Assembly (NCBI GenBank): GCA_963698435.1 | Contig: CAVOQV010000012.1 | Coordinates: forward strand, 1-64,000 | Direction of reading: 5' to 3' | Length of the DNA stretch: 64,000 nt | DNA from: Sva-07 sp963698435 | GTDB taxonomy: Bacteria; Actinomycetota; Acidimicrobiia; Acidimicrobiales; Ilumatobacteraceae | Shown: piece after piece, positions 35,094 to 45,971 of the stretch | Numbering within the stretch: the stretch's first letter is position 1 | Layout of the letters: each line of letters opens with the position of its first letter | The notes under the pieces: model-generated | What the model was told of the DNA's origin: nothing | The model's database searches: none | Seen by the model: only the letters and a program-made list of their open reading frames with translations | Position numbers and translations under genes: made by a program

Positions 35094-36693
35094 GTGCATG
35101 CGCCCTCGACTCTCGCTGGTCTCGTCGATCGAGACCGTCTTGCCGCCATCGGCGTGTCGCTCGACGCCCCTGCCCTCACCGATGGCACGACGTCGTGGTC
35201 CTGGGGTGAGTACGCCGACCGTGTCGCTCGGATGGCCGGAGCGCTCGGCGCCGTCGGGGTGCGCAGCGGCGATCCGGTCGGTCTCCATCTGACCAAGTCG
35301 GTACACGCATTCGCGGCGGTTCACGCCGTGCTGCGCGCGGGGGCGGTCGTCGTGCCGGTCGATCCCTTGGCGCCGGCCGACCTCGCGGTCTCGGTGCTCC
35401 GTGACGCTGGGGTCGACGTACTCGTCAGCGATGCGCGGCCGGCGGTGCTCGGGCCGCTCGTCGAGCAGCTCGACCCTCGTGCCGTGCTGCTCCCGCGGGC
35501 GAGTTCGCCACCCGATTCGATCGGTGACGTCGACGCCACGGTGCTCGTCGCCGACGAAATCGAGAACACGGCGCCGACCGATCCGGCCGGCGTCGCCGAG
35601 GACGACCCTGCGTACGTCATCTACACCTCCGGTTCGACCGGTCGCCCCAAGGGCATCGTCCACACGAACCACAGTGCACTCGCGTACGCCACTGCGGCCG
35701 CAGCGGAGTACGAACTCGTCGCTGGGGACCGCATGGTCAACATCGCGCCGCTGCACTTCGACCAGTCGACCTTCGAGCTCTACGCGGCTCCGATCGTCGG
35801 TGCCGCCGTGATCGTGGTCCCCGATCCGGTACTGCGCTTCCCGGCGAGCGTCGCGGCCATGGTCGAAGCCGCGCGGGCGACGGTCTGGTACTCGGTTCCG
35901 CACCTGCTCGTCCAGATGGTCGGTCGGGGAGCGCTGGCGGAGAAGGATCTCTCGTCGCTGCGGTGGATCCTGTTCGGTGGTGAGGCGTTCCCCCCGGGAC
36001 AGCTGGCCGAGCTGATGCGGTTGATTCCGTCGGCGCGGGTGTCCAACGTGTACGGGCCCGCCGAAGTCAACCAGTGCACGCGGTACCACCTCGACGATCC
36101 GCCACCGGACGACGCACCGGTCCCGATCGGGCGCGCCTGGGACGCCGCGGCCCTGCGAGTCGTGGCCGCCGACGGGCCCGTGGCGGCCGATCGACCCGTC
36201 GCGCCAGGCCAACCCGGAGTGTTGCTCGTCGCATCGAGCACGATGATGACCGGGTACTGGCGTCGTCCCGACCTGACCGCCGCGTCGGTCGTGGTCGACG
36301 ACGACGGGGTGCGCTGGTACGTGACCGGCGATCTCGTGGTCGAGAACGCCGATGGTGACCTCGTCTTCCTCGGCCGAGTCGACAACCAGGTGAAGGTCAG
36401 AGGCCACCGGATCGAACTCGAAGCGATCGACGCCGTCCTCGCCGACGTCGAGGGCGTGGAGGCCGCCACAGTCGTGGTCGACCGTTCGCTGGACGACGAC
36501 CGGCTGGTGGCGCTGTTGGTGATCTCGGCGGATCACGGAGCCGGCGAGGTCGTCGAACGATCGCTGATCGCGCTCCGCCGGACCCTTCCTCGGTATGCCG
36601 TGCCGGCCGAGTTGCTCGAGGTGCCGGACGCTGCCGCGCACGAGCACCGGCAAGATCGACCGGACCGCCTCGGCTGGGCTCCTCTCGTCGTGA
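35094..36693 (+). CDS. free-standing NRPS adenylation domain, one frameshift near its end
   Basis: About 530 aa with GTG 35094 as the probable start. Core motifs are clear: A3 YVIYTSGSTGRPKGIVHTNH, A4-like LHFDQSTFELY, A5 NVYGPAEVNQCT, A7 WYVTGDLV, A8 FLGRVDNQVKVRGHRIELEA. An extra base near 36630 shifts the frame; in the shifted frame A10 reads LPRTSTGKIDR and the protein stops at 36693. A10 Lys is therefore present. With the next gene it forms a two-piece loading module that activates an unknown acid and loads it on a carrier protein. It is divergent from the PhyH gene (about 80 bp apart). Confidence 0.85.
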
Positions 36694-36830
36694 TCGGCGA
36701 GAATGCTTCGGCCGATCCGTGCGTCGGAGGCACTCGACCCGGCACACTGTCCGACCATCACCGAGAAAGCGATACGAGCCAGTGAACGCCTCCGAGATCG
36801 ACAACCGATCCGCCGAGTGACGGCGTAGGC

Positions 36831-37073
36831 GTGCCGGACGGCGACTTCGCTGCCGCGCTCCTCGCGTTCATCGCCAGCGATGTCGCGCTCGAAGACGGCG
36901 AGATCGAGGGCGCAACCGACCTGCTGCTCACCGGAATGGTCGATTCGCTGGGCGTCGTGCTGATCGTCGAGTGGATCGAACGACATCTCGGCAAGCCGAT
37001 CGATCCGGCCGACGTCGTCCTCGAGAACTTCCAGACCGTGGACGCGATGATGGAGTTCCTCCGCTCGACATGA
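36831..37073 (+). CDS. free-standing acyl/peptidyl carrier protein
   Basis: An 80-aa protein starting with GTG. TDLLLTGMVDSLGVVLIVEW contains the phosphopantetheine Ser in the MVDSLG motif; helix III is FQTVDAMMEFL. It is acidic and has normal carrier size. The stop overlaps the NRPS start by ATGA, so the two are co-translated. Unlike the PKS ACPs in this window it has the normal serine. It probably carries the starter unit activated by the preceding A domain. Confidence 0.85.
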   Translation: MPDGDFAAALLAFIASDVALEDGEIEGATDLLLTGMVDSLGVVLIVEWIERHLGKPIDPADVVLENFQTVDAMMEFLRST

Positions 37074-40000
37074 GCGATGCTGCGCAGCCGGTCCGCATCG
37101 GCCCGCGATCGGTCGGGTCCACCGCGCTCGACGCGAACGCAGCGTTTGATCTGGGCGAGCCAGCGGCTGCACCCCGACGTTCCGCTGGCGAACATGGGCA
37201 AGCGCACCCGGATCAGCGGTCCGCTCGACGCCGATCGCCTCGTCCGGGCTTTCGACGCGGTGGTGAGGGCGAGCGATGCCCTCCGAATGACCGTCGAGTC
37301 CGGCGGCGAACGGGCGCGAATTCTCGAACGCCCACCCCGATCCGACCGAGGTCATCGAACTCCCGGCAACCGACCTGGACGCGTGGAGCAATGAACGAAT
37401 CGCCGAGCCGATCGACGCCATCGGCGTGCGTCTACGACTCGGTGCTGATCCGCCACGCAGCCGACGACTGGACCTGGTGGCTCGACCTCCACCACGTCGC
37501 CACCGATGCGGCGGGTTCGGCGCTCGTGTACTCCGCGACGGTTGCCGTCTACGAGCAGCTCGCGACATCCGACGAGGCCGACGTCGACCGACCTGGTCGT
37601 GGGCGACTTCTTCGACGTCGTCGAGGACCTGGCACGCGATCCCGGCGGGAGCGACACGCCCGCAGAGCGTGCCGCCGCCTGGCAGGCCGATGCCGACGAG
37701 GTCGGACCGCAGCCGCCGATCGAGCTGTACGGGCCACGAGGTCCGCGGACGACGCGCGTCGACCGTCGCCCCGTTCCTTTCGGCGCGGACGAACGAGCTC
37801 GCCTCGACGCGGCCATGGCCGGCCCCTACCGGTCGATCAGCCGCGAGCTCGGGTTGCTGGGACTGGGAGTCATGGCCGCATCGATCGCGGTGCATCGACT
37901 CGATGGTCGCTCGACGGTCGTCGTCGGCGTACCTGTGCACCATCGTTCCTCGAAGCGGACCCGACGCGTGGTCGGACCACTGATGGAGCTGTACCCGCTC
38001 ACCGTGGAGGTCGACACCTCCGAGACGCATGCCGAGATGTTCGCCCGTGTGCTTCGCTCCGTCACGGCGCTGCTGCGACGCGCCAAGCCCGGTGAGAGTC
38101 CCGACACGCCCTTCGAGGTCGTGGTCAACGTGCTCACGGCTCGATACGGCGACTTCGCCGGCATGCCGGCGACGTCGGAGTGGATGCGGTCCGGTCACGT
38201 CGATCCGACCCATCAGCTCCGGGTGCAGGTGTTCGACTACGAGGGCGCCGAAGGCCGGTCGAGCATGCAGTGGGAACTCGACGTCAACGATTCGCTGAGC
38301 GCCGACGACGCCTGCGAGCGGCTCCCTCGACACTTCGGCCGCATCCTCCATTCGATCGTCGCTCATCCCGACGACCGGATCGGCTCGTACGCCGTGGTCG
38401 ACGCCGAAGAGGTCGATGAGCTGGCGTTGCTCTCGCCACATCCAGGAGAGCTGACTCCGGCCGCCCCGGTGCACCGAGCCGTACGGGACCTGCTGCGCGC
38501 CGACCCCGACCGTGTCGTCGCCGAACACCGCGACGTCGGTGTCACGGCATCGGAGTTCGATCGCCGGGCCGACGAGGTCGCGGCCTGGCTGATCGGCAAG
38601 GGCCTGACGCGTGGGCGTGCGGTGGGGCTCCGGATGCAGCGCAGCATCGATGTCCTCGTGGCGATCCATGGGGTCCTACGATCTGGGGGCGTCTTCGTGA
38701 TGCTCGCCCCCGACGATCCACCGGCGCGACACGATCTGATCGCCGCCGATGCCGATCTGTTCGTCATCCTCGACGCGCTGCCCGAACCGGTCTCCGACGA
38801 CGCCCTTGCCGAGGACGTCGCGTTCCCTCACGTCGATCTCGACGACGGCGCCTACATCCTGTACACGTCCGGCTCGACCGGTGTGCCGAAAGGTGTTCCG
38901 ATCTCCCATCGTGGACTCGCCGACTACCTCCGGTTCGCCGTCGACGCATACTGCGACGGAGGCACGAGTCAGCGTCCGCCGGTCGTCGCCCTCCATTCGG
39001 CACTCGTGTTCGATCTCACGATCACGAGTCTGTTCCTGTCGTTCCTGACCGGCGGGCTGGTCGTGGTGTTCGACCAGGAACCGATCACTGCGCTCGGTGA
39101 GATCGCCGCCGACGACCGGATCACGTTCCTCAAGGCGACCCCGTCGCAACTCGAGCTCTTCGTTCGTCTTGCATCGGACACCCGCCCTCTTCGTACGGTC
39201 GTCGTCGGTGGCGAGGCATTCCGTCGGCCCGTGGCACAGCGAATGGCCGAGGCGTGCGCTCCAGGCCTTCGCATCTTCAACGAGTACGGCCCGACCGAGG
39301 CGGTCGTCGGTTGCATGATCCACGAGTGGTCGGCCGATGTCGATCACGGGGTGGACGTGCCGATCGGCCATGCGTGTCCTGGCGGCGAGATCCGCATCCT
39401 CGACGCGGATCAGCATCCGGCGCCGACCGGATCGTGGGGTGAGCTGTACGTCCGGCGACCAGGTATGGCCCAGCGCTACCTCAACCGTCCCGACCTGAGC
39501 CAGCAACGGTTCGTGGAACTCGAAGCAGGAGGCCAGCGCTGGTATCGAACGGGTGACCGCGCTCGGGTCGAGCGCCCGGGAGTCGCGGTGTACGGCGGGC
39601 GTATCGACGATCAGCTCAAGGTGAACGGCATCCGGCTCGAACCGGCGGAGGTGGAAGCGGCGATGGTCCGACTCGACGGTGTCGAGTCGGCCCTCGTGCG
39701 GTTGTGGCATGCCTCGGACCGTCTCGGGACGATCACCGAGAGCGAGCGCTGCATCCGATGCGGGCTCGGCGTCGACGCGCCGGGTGTCGAACTCGACGTC
39801 GAGGGTGTGTGCAACTCCTGTCGAGTGTTCGAGGTCGTCGCGCCGCAGACCGATCAGTGGTTTCGCACGGAAGCAGATCTCGACGAGCGACTCGCCGATG
39901 CCCGTCGCCGGCGAACTGGTGAGATCGACTGCCTGCACCTGCTCTCGGGCGGCAAGGACTCGACCTACGCCCTCTACCAACTGGTCGAACGGGGTTGGAA

Positions 40001-43000
40001 GGTCCACGCGTTGACACTCGACAACGGCTTCATCTCCGAGGGGGCCAAGGAGAACGTCCGGCGAAGCATCGCCGATCTCGGAATCACCCACGAGTTCGCA
40101 ACTGCTGAGGCGATGAACGAGATCTTCCGGGACAGCCTCGACCGGTACTCGAACGTGTGTCAAGGCTGCTACAAGACGATCTACACGATCGCTGTCGCGC
40201 GGGCCCGAGCCCTCGGCATCCCCGTGATCGTGACAGGGCTCTCACGCGGCCAGTTCTTCGAGACGCGCCTGGTCCCGCACCAGTTCGAGTCGGGTCACTT
40301 CGATCCGGACGCGATCGACCAGACCGTGCTCGAGGCCCGGCGCGTGTACCACCAGACGCCCGATGCCGTGACCGAGTTGTTGCCCGAGCAACGGGTCTTC
40401 GACGACATCTCCGTGCTCGACGAGATCGAGTTCGTCGACTTCTACCGCTACGTCGACGTGGACTTGGCGGAGCTGTATTCCTTCCTGGAGCATCGAGCGC
40501 CATGGGTTCGTCCGACCGACACGGGCCGCTCGACCAACTGTCTGATCAACGTCGCCGGCATCAGCGTGCACCGTCGTGAACGGGGCTTCCACAACTACGC
40601 CGAGCCGTACAGCTGGGACGTGCGTCTCGGTCACAAGACACGCGAGGAGGCGCTGGAGGAACTCGACGACGACGTCGACGAGGCCGAGGTCGCCAGGCTG
40701 CTCGCCGAGGTGGGGTACGAACCGAAGACGAATGGTGTACTCACGGCCTGGTACCGGACGATCGACGGCACCGATCGGGACCCGGCCGAGTTGCGTCGGC
40801 AGCTGCGGGATCACCTTCCGGACCATGCCATTCCGGTCGCGTTCGTCCGCGTCGACGAGATGCCCCTCGCGGCCAGCGCCAAGGCCGACCCGTCGCTGCT
40901 TCCTGCCCCGATGCGGTTCCACCGCCACGGGGTCGGCGCCGTTGCCCCGGCGACGCCGATCGAGTCGCGTCTCTGCGAGATCTGGTGCGACGTGCTCGGT
41001 CTCGACGGCGTCGGCGTCACCGACGACTTCTTCGACCTCGGCGGTGCCTCCCTCGACGCGCTCGAAGTGGTCGCCGCCGTCGATGTCGAGTACGGCACCG
41101 ACCTCCACGACGCAGCGGTCTTTCGAGCACGGACCATCCGTGAACTCGCCGCTGTCGTGTCCACCGGGCTGTCCGGCGAGTCGGGTTCGAACCGCAGCGA
41201 TCGAATCGCCCCGGTCTCCCACCCGTTGCCGCTCTCGGCCGGCGAGGAGGCGATGCTGTTCGAGCACCGGATGAACCCGAACGACACCCGGTACAACGTC
41301 ACGCGTCTGTACCACCTGTCGTTCGGCGACGGTGCATCTCAGGGCTCGACTGCGCTCGCAGCATTCGATGTCGACCGTTTCGCCGACGCCGTCCGCGCAG
41401 TGGTGTCGGTACACGAGCCGCTCCACACGTCCTACGGTGCCGCTCGGCGATCGCTCCCGACCGATGCCGCCGTCGAGATCGTCGACATCGGCCCGACGAT
41501 CTGCCGAGGAGTTCGACCGGTTCGCTGACGAGCAGCGGCGCATCCCGTTCGATCTCGACAGCGGACCGCTGGTCCGTGTGCACCTTGCCCGCACCGGGCC
41601 CTCCGACGTGTCGATCCTCATCGGGCTGCATCACATCAGCATCGACGCGGGAACCTTCGACCTGCTCTGGGACCAGATCGCCGAGTGGTACGCGTCGAGC
41701 CGGCTCCCGGAGGTCGCAGTCAGCTACGCCTCGCACGGAGCATGGCAACGGACCAAGCAGGATCGTTCCCGGGCGTTCTGGCTCGAACAAGCCGGCCAGC
41801 GACCGCCGGTCGGTCGCCTGGCGTTCGGTTCCCCGACGCCGCCCGAACCGGACGGGTATCTCTCGCAGCAACTCGACGTCAGCCCGTCCGATCTGGCGAC
41901 GCGTGGGCACACGCCGTTCGCGGTCGCGATGGCCGCGACGGCCGTCGTGCTCTCCCAAGCGACGAGTTCAACACGGATCGAGTTCGGCATCACCGCATCG
42001 ACCAAGGACCGTCCCGACGTCAACGACGTGGTCGGCTACTACCTGAACACGCTGCCGATGGCCTTCGAGGTGCAGGCGAACGATCGTTTCACCGCGCTGG
42101 TGCGCAGCGCCTCGTCGCGAATCGCCGCAACGATCGAACACCGCTCGTATCCGTTCGCCGACATCGTCCGAGACGCGCGAGCAGCCGGGCTCGTCGCGCC
42201 CGACGTGTCGTGCATGCTGGCCTACGAGCAACTGGCGGCGGCTTCGTTCCCCGGCGCGACCGCTGAGCACCGGATCCTTGCATCCGGAACCGCGGTCGCC
42301 GACCTCACGCTCTTCGTTCAGGAGCGACCCGACCGGGTCCAGCTCGGTCTCGAGTATCGAGGATCGGTGCTCGGCCGGGACGATGCGCGCCGGCTTCTCG
42401 ACATGTTCGCCACGGTGCTGCTCGACGGCGCGTCGGGGACCGGACGGTCGGTCGCCGAGTTGACTGCTGGGTTCGGTGGCGACGATGCCGCCGGTACCGA
42501 GTTGGGTCCGATCGACCGCACGGTGCTCGAACGGATCGTTCGGCGTGCCGAGACGTCGCCGGGCTCGCCGGCGGTCGTCGACTCCTCCGGCCGATCGCTC
42601 GACTACGACCATCTCGTGCGTTCATCAGCTGTGGTTGCGGACCTGATCGTGGAGGCATCTGACGGGCCGCCTCGTCGAGTCGGTGTCGCGGTGGAGCGCT
42701 CGACCGATCTCGTGGTGGCGATGCTCGGTGCCCAGCTCTCCGGCGCCGCCTACGTACCGCTCGATCCCTCCGCACCCGCCGACCGGCTCAGGCGTATCGC
42801 AGCGGCAGCGCAGATCGACGTGCTCGTGGTTGCCGGATCCTGGTCGCCGGTCGCGGCGATGATCGACGTGCCGACGGTCGACGTGGCGGCGCCGACCGTC
42901 GCCTCGGCCGAGCCGACGAGAACTGCTGCGGAGCGGGCCTCGTCCGTGGGACTCGACGTCGCTGCCTACGTCATCTTCACCTCCGGCTCGACCGGTGTGC

Positions 43001-45042
43001 CGCGCGGGGTGGAGGTGAGTCACCGGAACCTCGCTGCCAGCAACGATGCCCGGTCGGTCCACTACGACCGGTCACCCGACCGGTTCCTGGTCACGTCGAG
43101 CATCGGGTTCGACAGTTCGATGGTCGGGCTCGTGTGGCCGTTGACCACCGGCGGGACCGTGGTGCTCCCGCACGACGAGGAGGTGGGCGACGTCGACCGC
43201 CTCGGCGCCGTCATCATGCGTCTCGGTGTCACGCACGTCCTGATGGTGCCGAGCTTGTACCGGGCGCTCCTCGAACGCGCCGCCGACCGGCTCGCCGGGC
43301 TCGATGTGGTGATCGTCGCCGGCGAGGCCTGCGCGCTGTCACTCGTTCGTCGCCATCACGAACTGCTTCCCGCGGTCGACCTCGTCAACGAGTACGGACC
43401 GACCGAAGCCAGCGTCTGGGCAACTGCTCATCGCCTGTCCGCCGACGACGACCGCGTGCTGATCGGTCGCCCGATTCCCGGGACGACCGTCCGGACGGTC
43501 GGCCCAGACCTCGTGGCGACACTCGCCGGAGCGGCCGGTGAGCTGCTGATCTCGTCCCCGGGCGTCGTTGCCGGGTACCTCGGAGGGGAGCAGCCCGAGA
43601 AGTTCATCGAGCTGGATGGGAAGCGCTGGTATCGCACGGGTGACGTCGTCCGTCTCGAGCACGGCGTCGCCGAGTTCGTCGGGAGAACGGATGATCAGCT
43701 CAACGTCGGCGGCATTCGGCTGGAACCCGGCGAGGTCGAAGCCGAGCTCCAGCGAGTCGACGGGGTCCGAGATGCTGTCGTCGTGGCCGCCGGCGAACCG
43801 CCAGTGCTGGTCGCGCACCTCGAGGCCGACGTGATCGACGAGACAGCGTTGCGCGAGGCCCTCTCTCGCCGGCTGCCGGCCGGATGGATCCCGCGCCGAT
43901 TCCAGCTCCACGACGCCCTCCCGCGCACGGCGAACGGCAAGGTTGATCGAGTTGCGGCCGGTCACTTGGCGGTTGCGGCACCGGGACGGCCCTCGATTGC
44001 CGGCGCTCCGGGCCCGACGTCGGAGGTCGTCGTGGCCGTATGGCGCGACGTGCTCGGTCGAGAGGACGTCAGCGCGGACACGGACTTCTTCGCCATCGGC
44101 GGAGACTCGCTGTCCGCCGTCTCGATCGTGGTGGCCGTCGGCGACGCGCTCGGCCACTCGATCCCGATCGCCACGTTGTTGACCGGTCGAACCCCCGCCG
44201 GGATGGCCGACCTCCTGGATGGGACCCCATCGGCCTCGACGGCCGCTGTCGCAACGGAGGAGTTTCCGGTCGTCACGTTCCAGCCGGGCTCGCCCGGTGG
44301 CCCGCTCGTGCTGATGACGCCGGCGTGGGATGACGTCTTCGGGTACCAAGACCTCGCTCGATCCCTGCCCGACTCGGTCGGCGCCGTCGCGCTCGCCTAT
44401 GTCGAACAACCCGGACGGCCCGTCGTCAACACCGTCGATGGGGTCGTCGACGCGTTCCTGCCCCGTGCGATCGAACTGGCCGCGGGGCGTTCGAGCGTCG
44501 CGATCGTCGGCTGGTCGGTCGGGGGAGTGGTGGCTGCGGAACTGGCCGGACGGCTCATGGCCAGTGGACAGGACGTGACGCTCGTCGGAATGGTCGACAC
44601 GTTCTTTCCCGGTGAGGAGCGCCACCTGTGGTCCAACCGTTGGTGGAAGTACAAGTCCATGCTGCGACCAGGGGCGCTGCCCGAAGTGGGCCACGAACTC
44701 CAGCTGATGGTCCAGCGCCGAGCGCACCGCCTGGCGGGCAGCCTCGGCCGCCGCCTGCTCGCCTACTCGGGGGCAACGTTGCCGGACGAGCAGAAGCGCA
44801 CCTCGGTCGGCCATTTTCCGGTCGAGTCGCTCGGCCACCGGATCGGCACGATCGATCTGCCCGTCGTGCTCTACCGGGCATCGACGACGAATCCGCGCCG
44901 AACGATCGACAAGTGGCGCGGCGTCGCCGACGGGCTCGTCGACGTGGTCGTCGACGGGCGCCACCGCGGCCTCGACTCGATCATGGGTCCGGGGCGCGTC
45001 GACCAGATCGGCCACGACCTGAGCAGCCGACTCGTACGCTGA
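37070..45042 (+). CDS. dimodular NRPS C-A(PP-loop insertion)-T-C-A-T-TE, several frameshifts
   Basis: About 2,650 aa after correcting shifts near 37130, 37315, 37430, 37590 and 41500. C1 (37130-38440) has LHHVATDA. A1 has YILYTSGSTGVPKGV, NEYGPTEAVV, WYRTGDRARV and GRIDDQLKVNGIRLEPAEVE. Directly after A8 a domain of about 330 aa is inserted (39730-40725): knuckle CIRCGLG...GVCNSC, PP-loop LLSGGKDSTYALYQLV, then VCQGCYKTIY. A1 then resumes with LRDHLPDHAIPVAFVRVDEM and SAKAD in place of NGKVD. T1 has DLGGASLDA. C2 has LHHISIDAG. A2 has YVIFTSGSTGVPRGV, NEYGPTEASV and LPRTANGKVDR. T2 has IGGDSLSAVS. The TE has IVGWSVGGVVAAE. The inserted domain resembles N-acetyl sugar amidotransferase/AANH enzymes and may install an amide, amidine or thioamide. 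The product is probably a short peptide including the loading unit. Confidence 0.88.
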
Positions 45043-45167
45043 GCCTCGACCGGGTCAGGCGGTCGGTGATCGGACTGCTTCGACGAGCATCGTCGGCCTC
45101 GGCGTCTCGCCGGTATCGAGCCGTCGGACAGCGTGTGCGTGCGGGGGAGGATCTGCCACCCCTGGAA

Positions 45168-45554
45168 TCAGGTGGAACCGGCGGTGAGTTCCAGCCATTC
45201 GGCATGGGTCCAGTGGCTTCGGAGCTCGCTCGTCACGAAGTCCGATGTCCAGCGGACCATCTCGATCCACGGCAGATCGGCGGAGGCGATCTCGGTGAAG
45301 GCCATCCCGTCGAGCAACAACGCAGCGTCGTCGATCCCGAGCGTGACGGTCGTCAGATCCTCGGCCATGTGTGGGATCCCGTCGACTCCGGAGCTCCCCG
45401 GCGTGAGGCCGAGACGGAACTCGAGTTCCATCAGTCGTTCGACGTCCCACCGGCCGACCGTGCCGGCCATCGCCTGGTCGGACATGATGCCGAGAATCTG
45501 GCCCAACGCGAGCCGGGCGTCGGGTTCCAACTCGATCTCTCGGGGCAGCCTCAC
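45168..45554 (-). CDS. conserved-looking hypothetical protein, 128 aa
   Basis: A GTG-started acidic protein with no recognised family. Patterns such as LEPDARLALGQILGIMSDQA and LLDGMAFTEIASADLPWIEM suggest an alpha/beta fold with two halves, without signal peptide or membrane helix. Third-position bias is normal, supporting coding. It converges on the NRPS and precedes the small KOW-like gene in the opposite order on the same strand. Confidence 0.6.
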   Translation of the reverse strand: MRLPREIELEPDARLALGQILGIMSDQAMAGTVGRWDVERLMELEFRLGLTPGSSGVDGIPHMAEDLTTVTLGIDDAALLLDGMAFTEIASADLPWIEMVRWTSDFVTSELRSHWTHAEWLELTAGST

Positions 45555-45602
45555 CGGGGGAGCATCCCACCTGATCGCCGCCGATGCTCGAACGAGCGAG
45601 TA

Positions 45603-45869
45603 CTACTTCTTCTTGGCGGCCTTCTCGAGGCGCTTCGCGGCCCTGCCGATCGGTTCGATCTGGCGGTTGTCGAGATCGCCGATCTCGGCACCGTTCTCGA
45701 ACAGCACGCGGTAGCGCTGCCAGTTGAAGCCGTTGGCGAGGATGACCTTGCCTTCGGTGCCGACGGGCACGCCGTGCATCTCGACGATGGTGCGGACCTT
45801 GTCGTTCATCCGCAGATCGATCTGGTTCGGGTGCGGGGTGGCGAGGGCGTGCGGCTTCCAGTACTCCAT
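45603..45869 (-). CDS. small basic protein, 88 aa, KOW-like middle
   Basis: The central part VPVGTEGKVILANGFNWQRY followed by RVLFENGAEIGDLDNRQIEP looks like a small beta-barrel (KOW or SH3-like: G-T-x-G-x-V ... Y-x-V-x-F-x-N-G). The C-terminus is a lysine/alanine tail (RLEKAAKKK). This suggests RNA or ribosome association. It lies divergently 102 bp from trigger factor. No named family is certain. Confidence 0.6.
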   Translation of the reverse strand: MEYWKPHALATPHPNQIDLRMNDKVRTIVEMHGVPVGTEGKVILANGFNWQRYRVLFENGAEIGDLDNRQIEPIGRAAKRLEKAAKKK

Positions 45870-45956
45870 CGTCGTCCATTCTGCCCGGTCGGGACGCGAA
45901 CGCGCGACTCGGTGGGACGTCGCCTGCGCCCTCGTTCCGATTCCGGGGGCCACCGA

Positions 45957-45962
45957 TACACT
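45957..45962 (+). promoter_or_regulatory. putative -10 box (TACACT) of tig
   Basis: TACACT ends 9 nt before the GTG start of trigger factor, giving a near-leaderless mRNA; there is no Shine-Dalgarno sequence in the gap. Pattern-based. Confidence 0.45.
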
Positions 45963-45971
45963 CGCCCATCT

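Noticed and set aside
34638..38669. A 1,343-codon minus-strand open frame across the dioxygenase and NRPS genes
   Set aside because: It crosses several real genes on both strands, has no domains, and its composition is typical of antisense translation.
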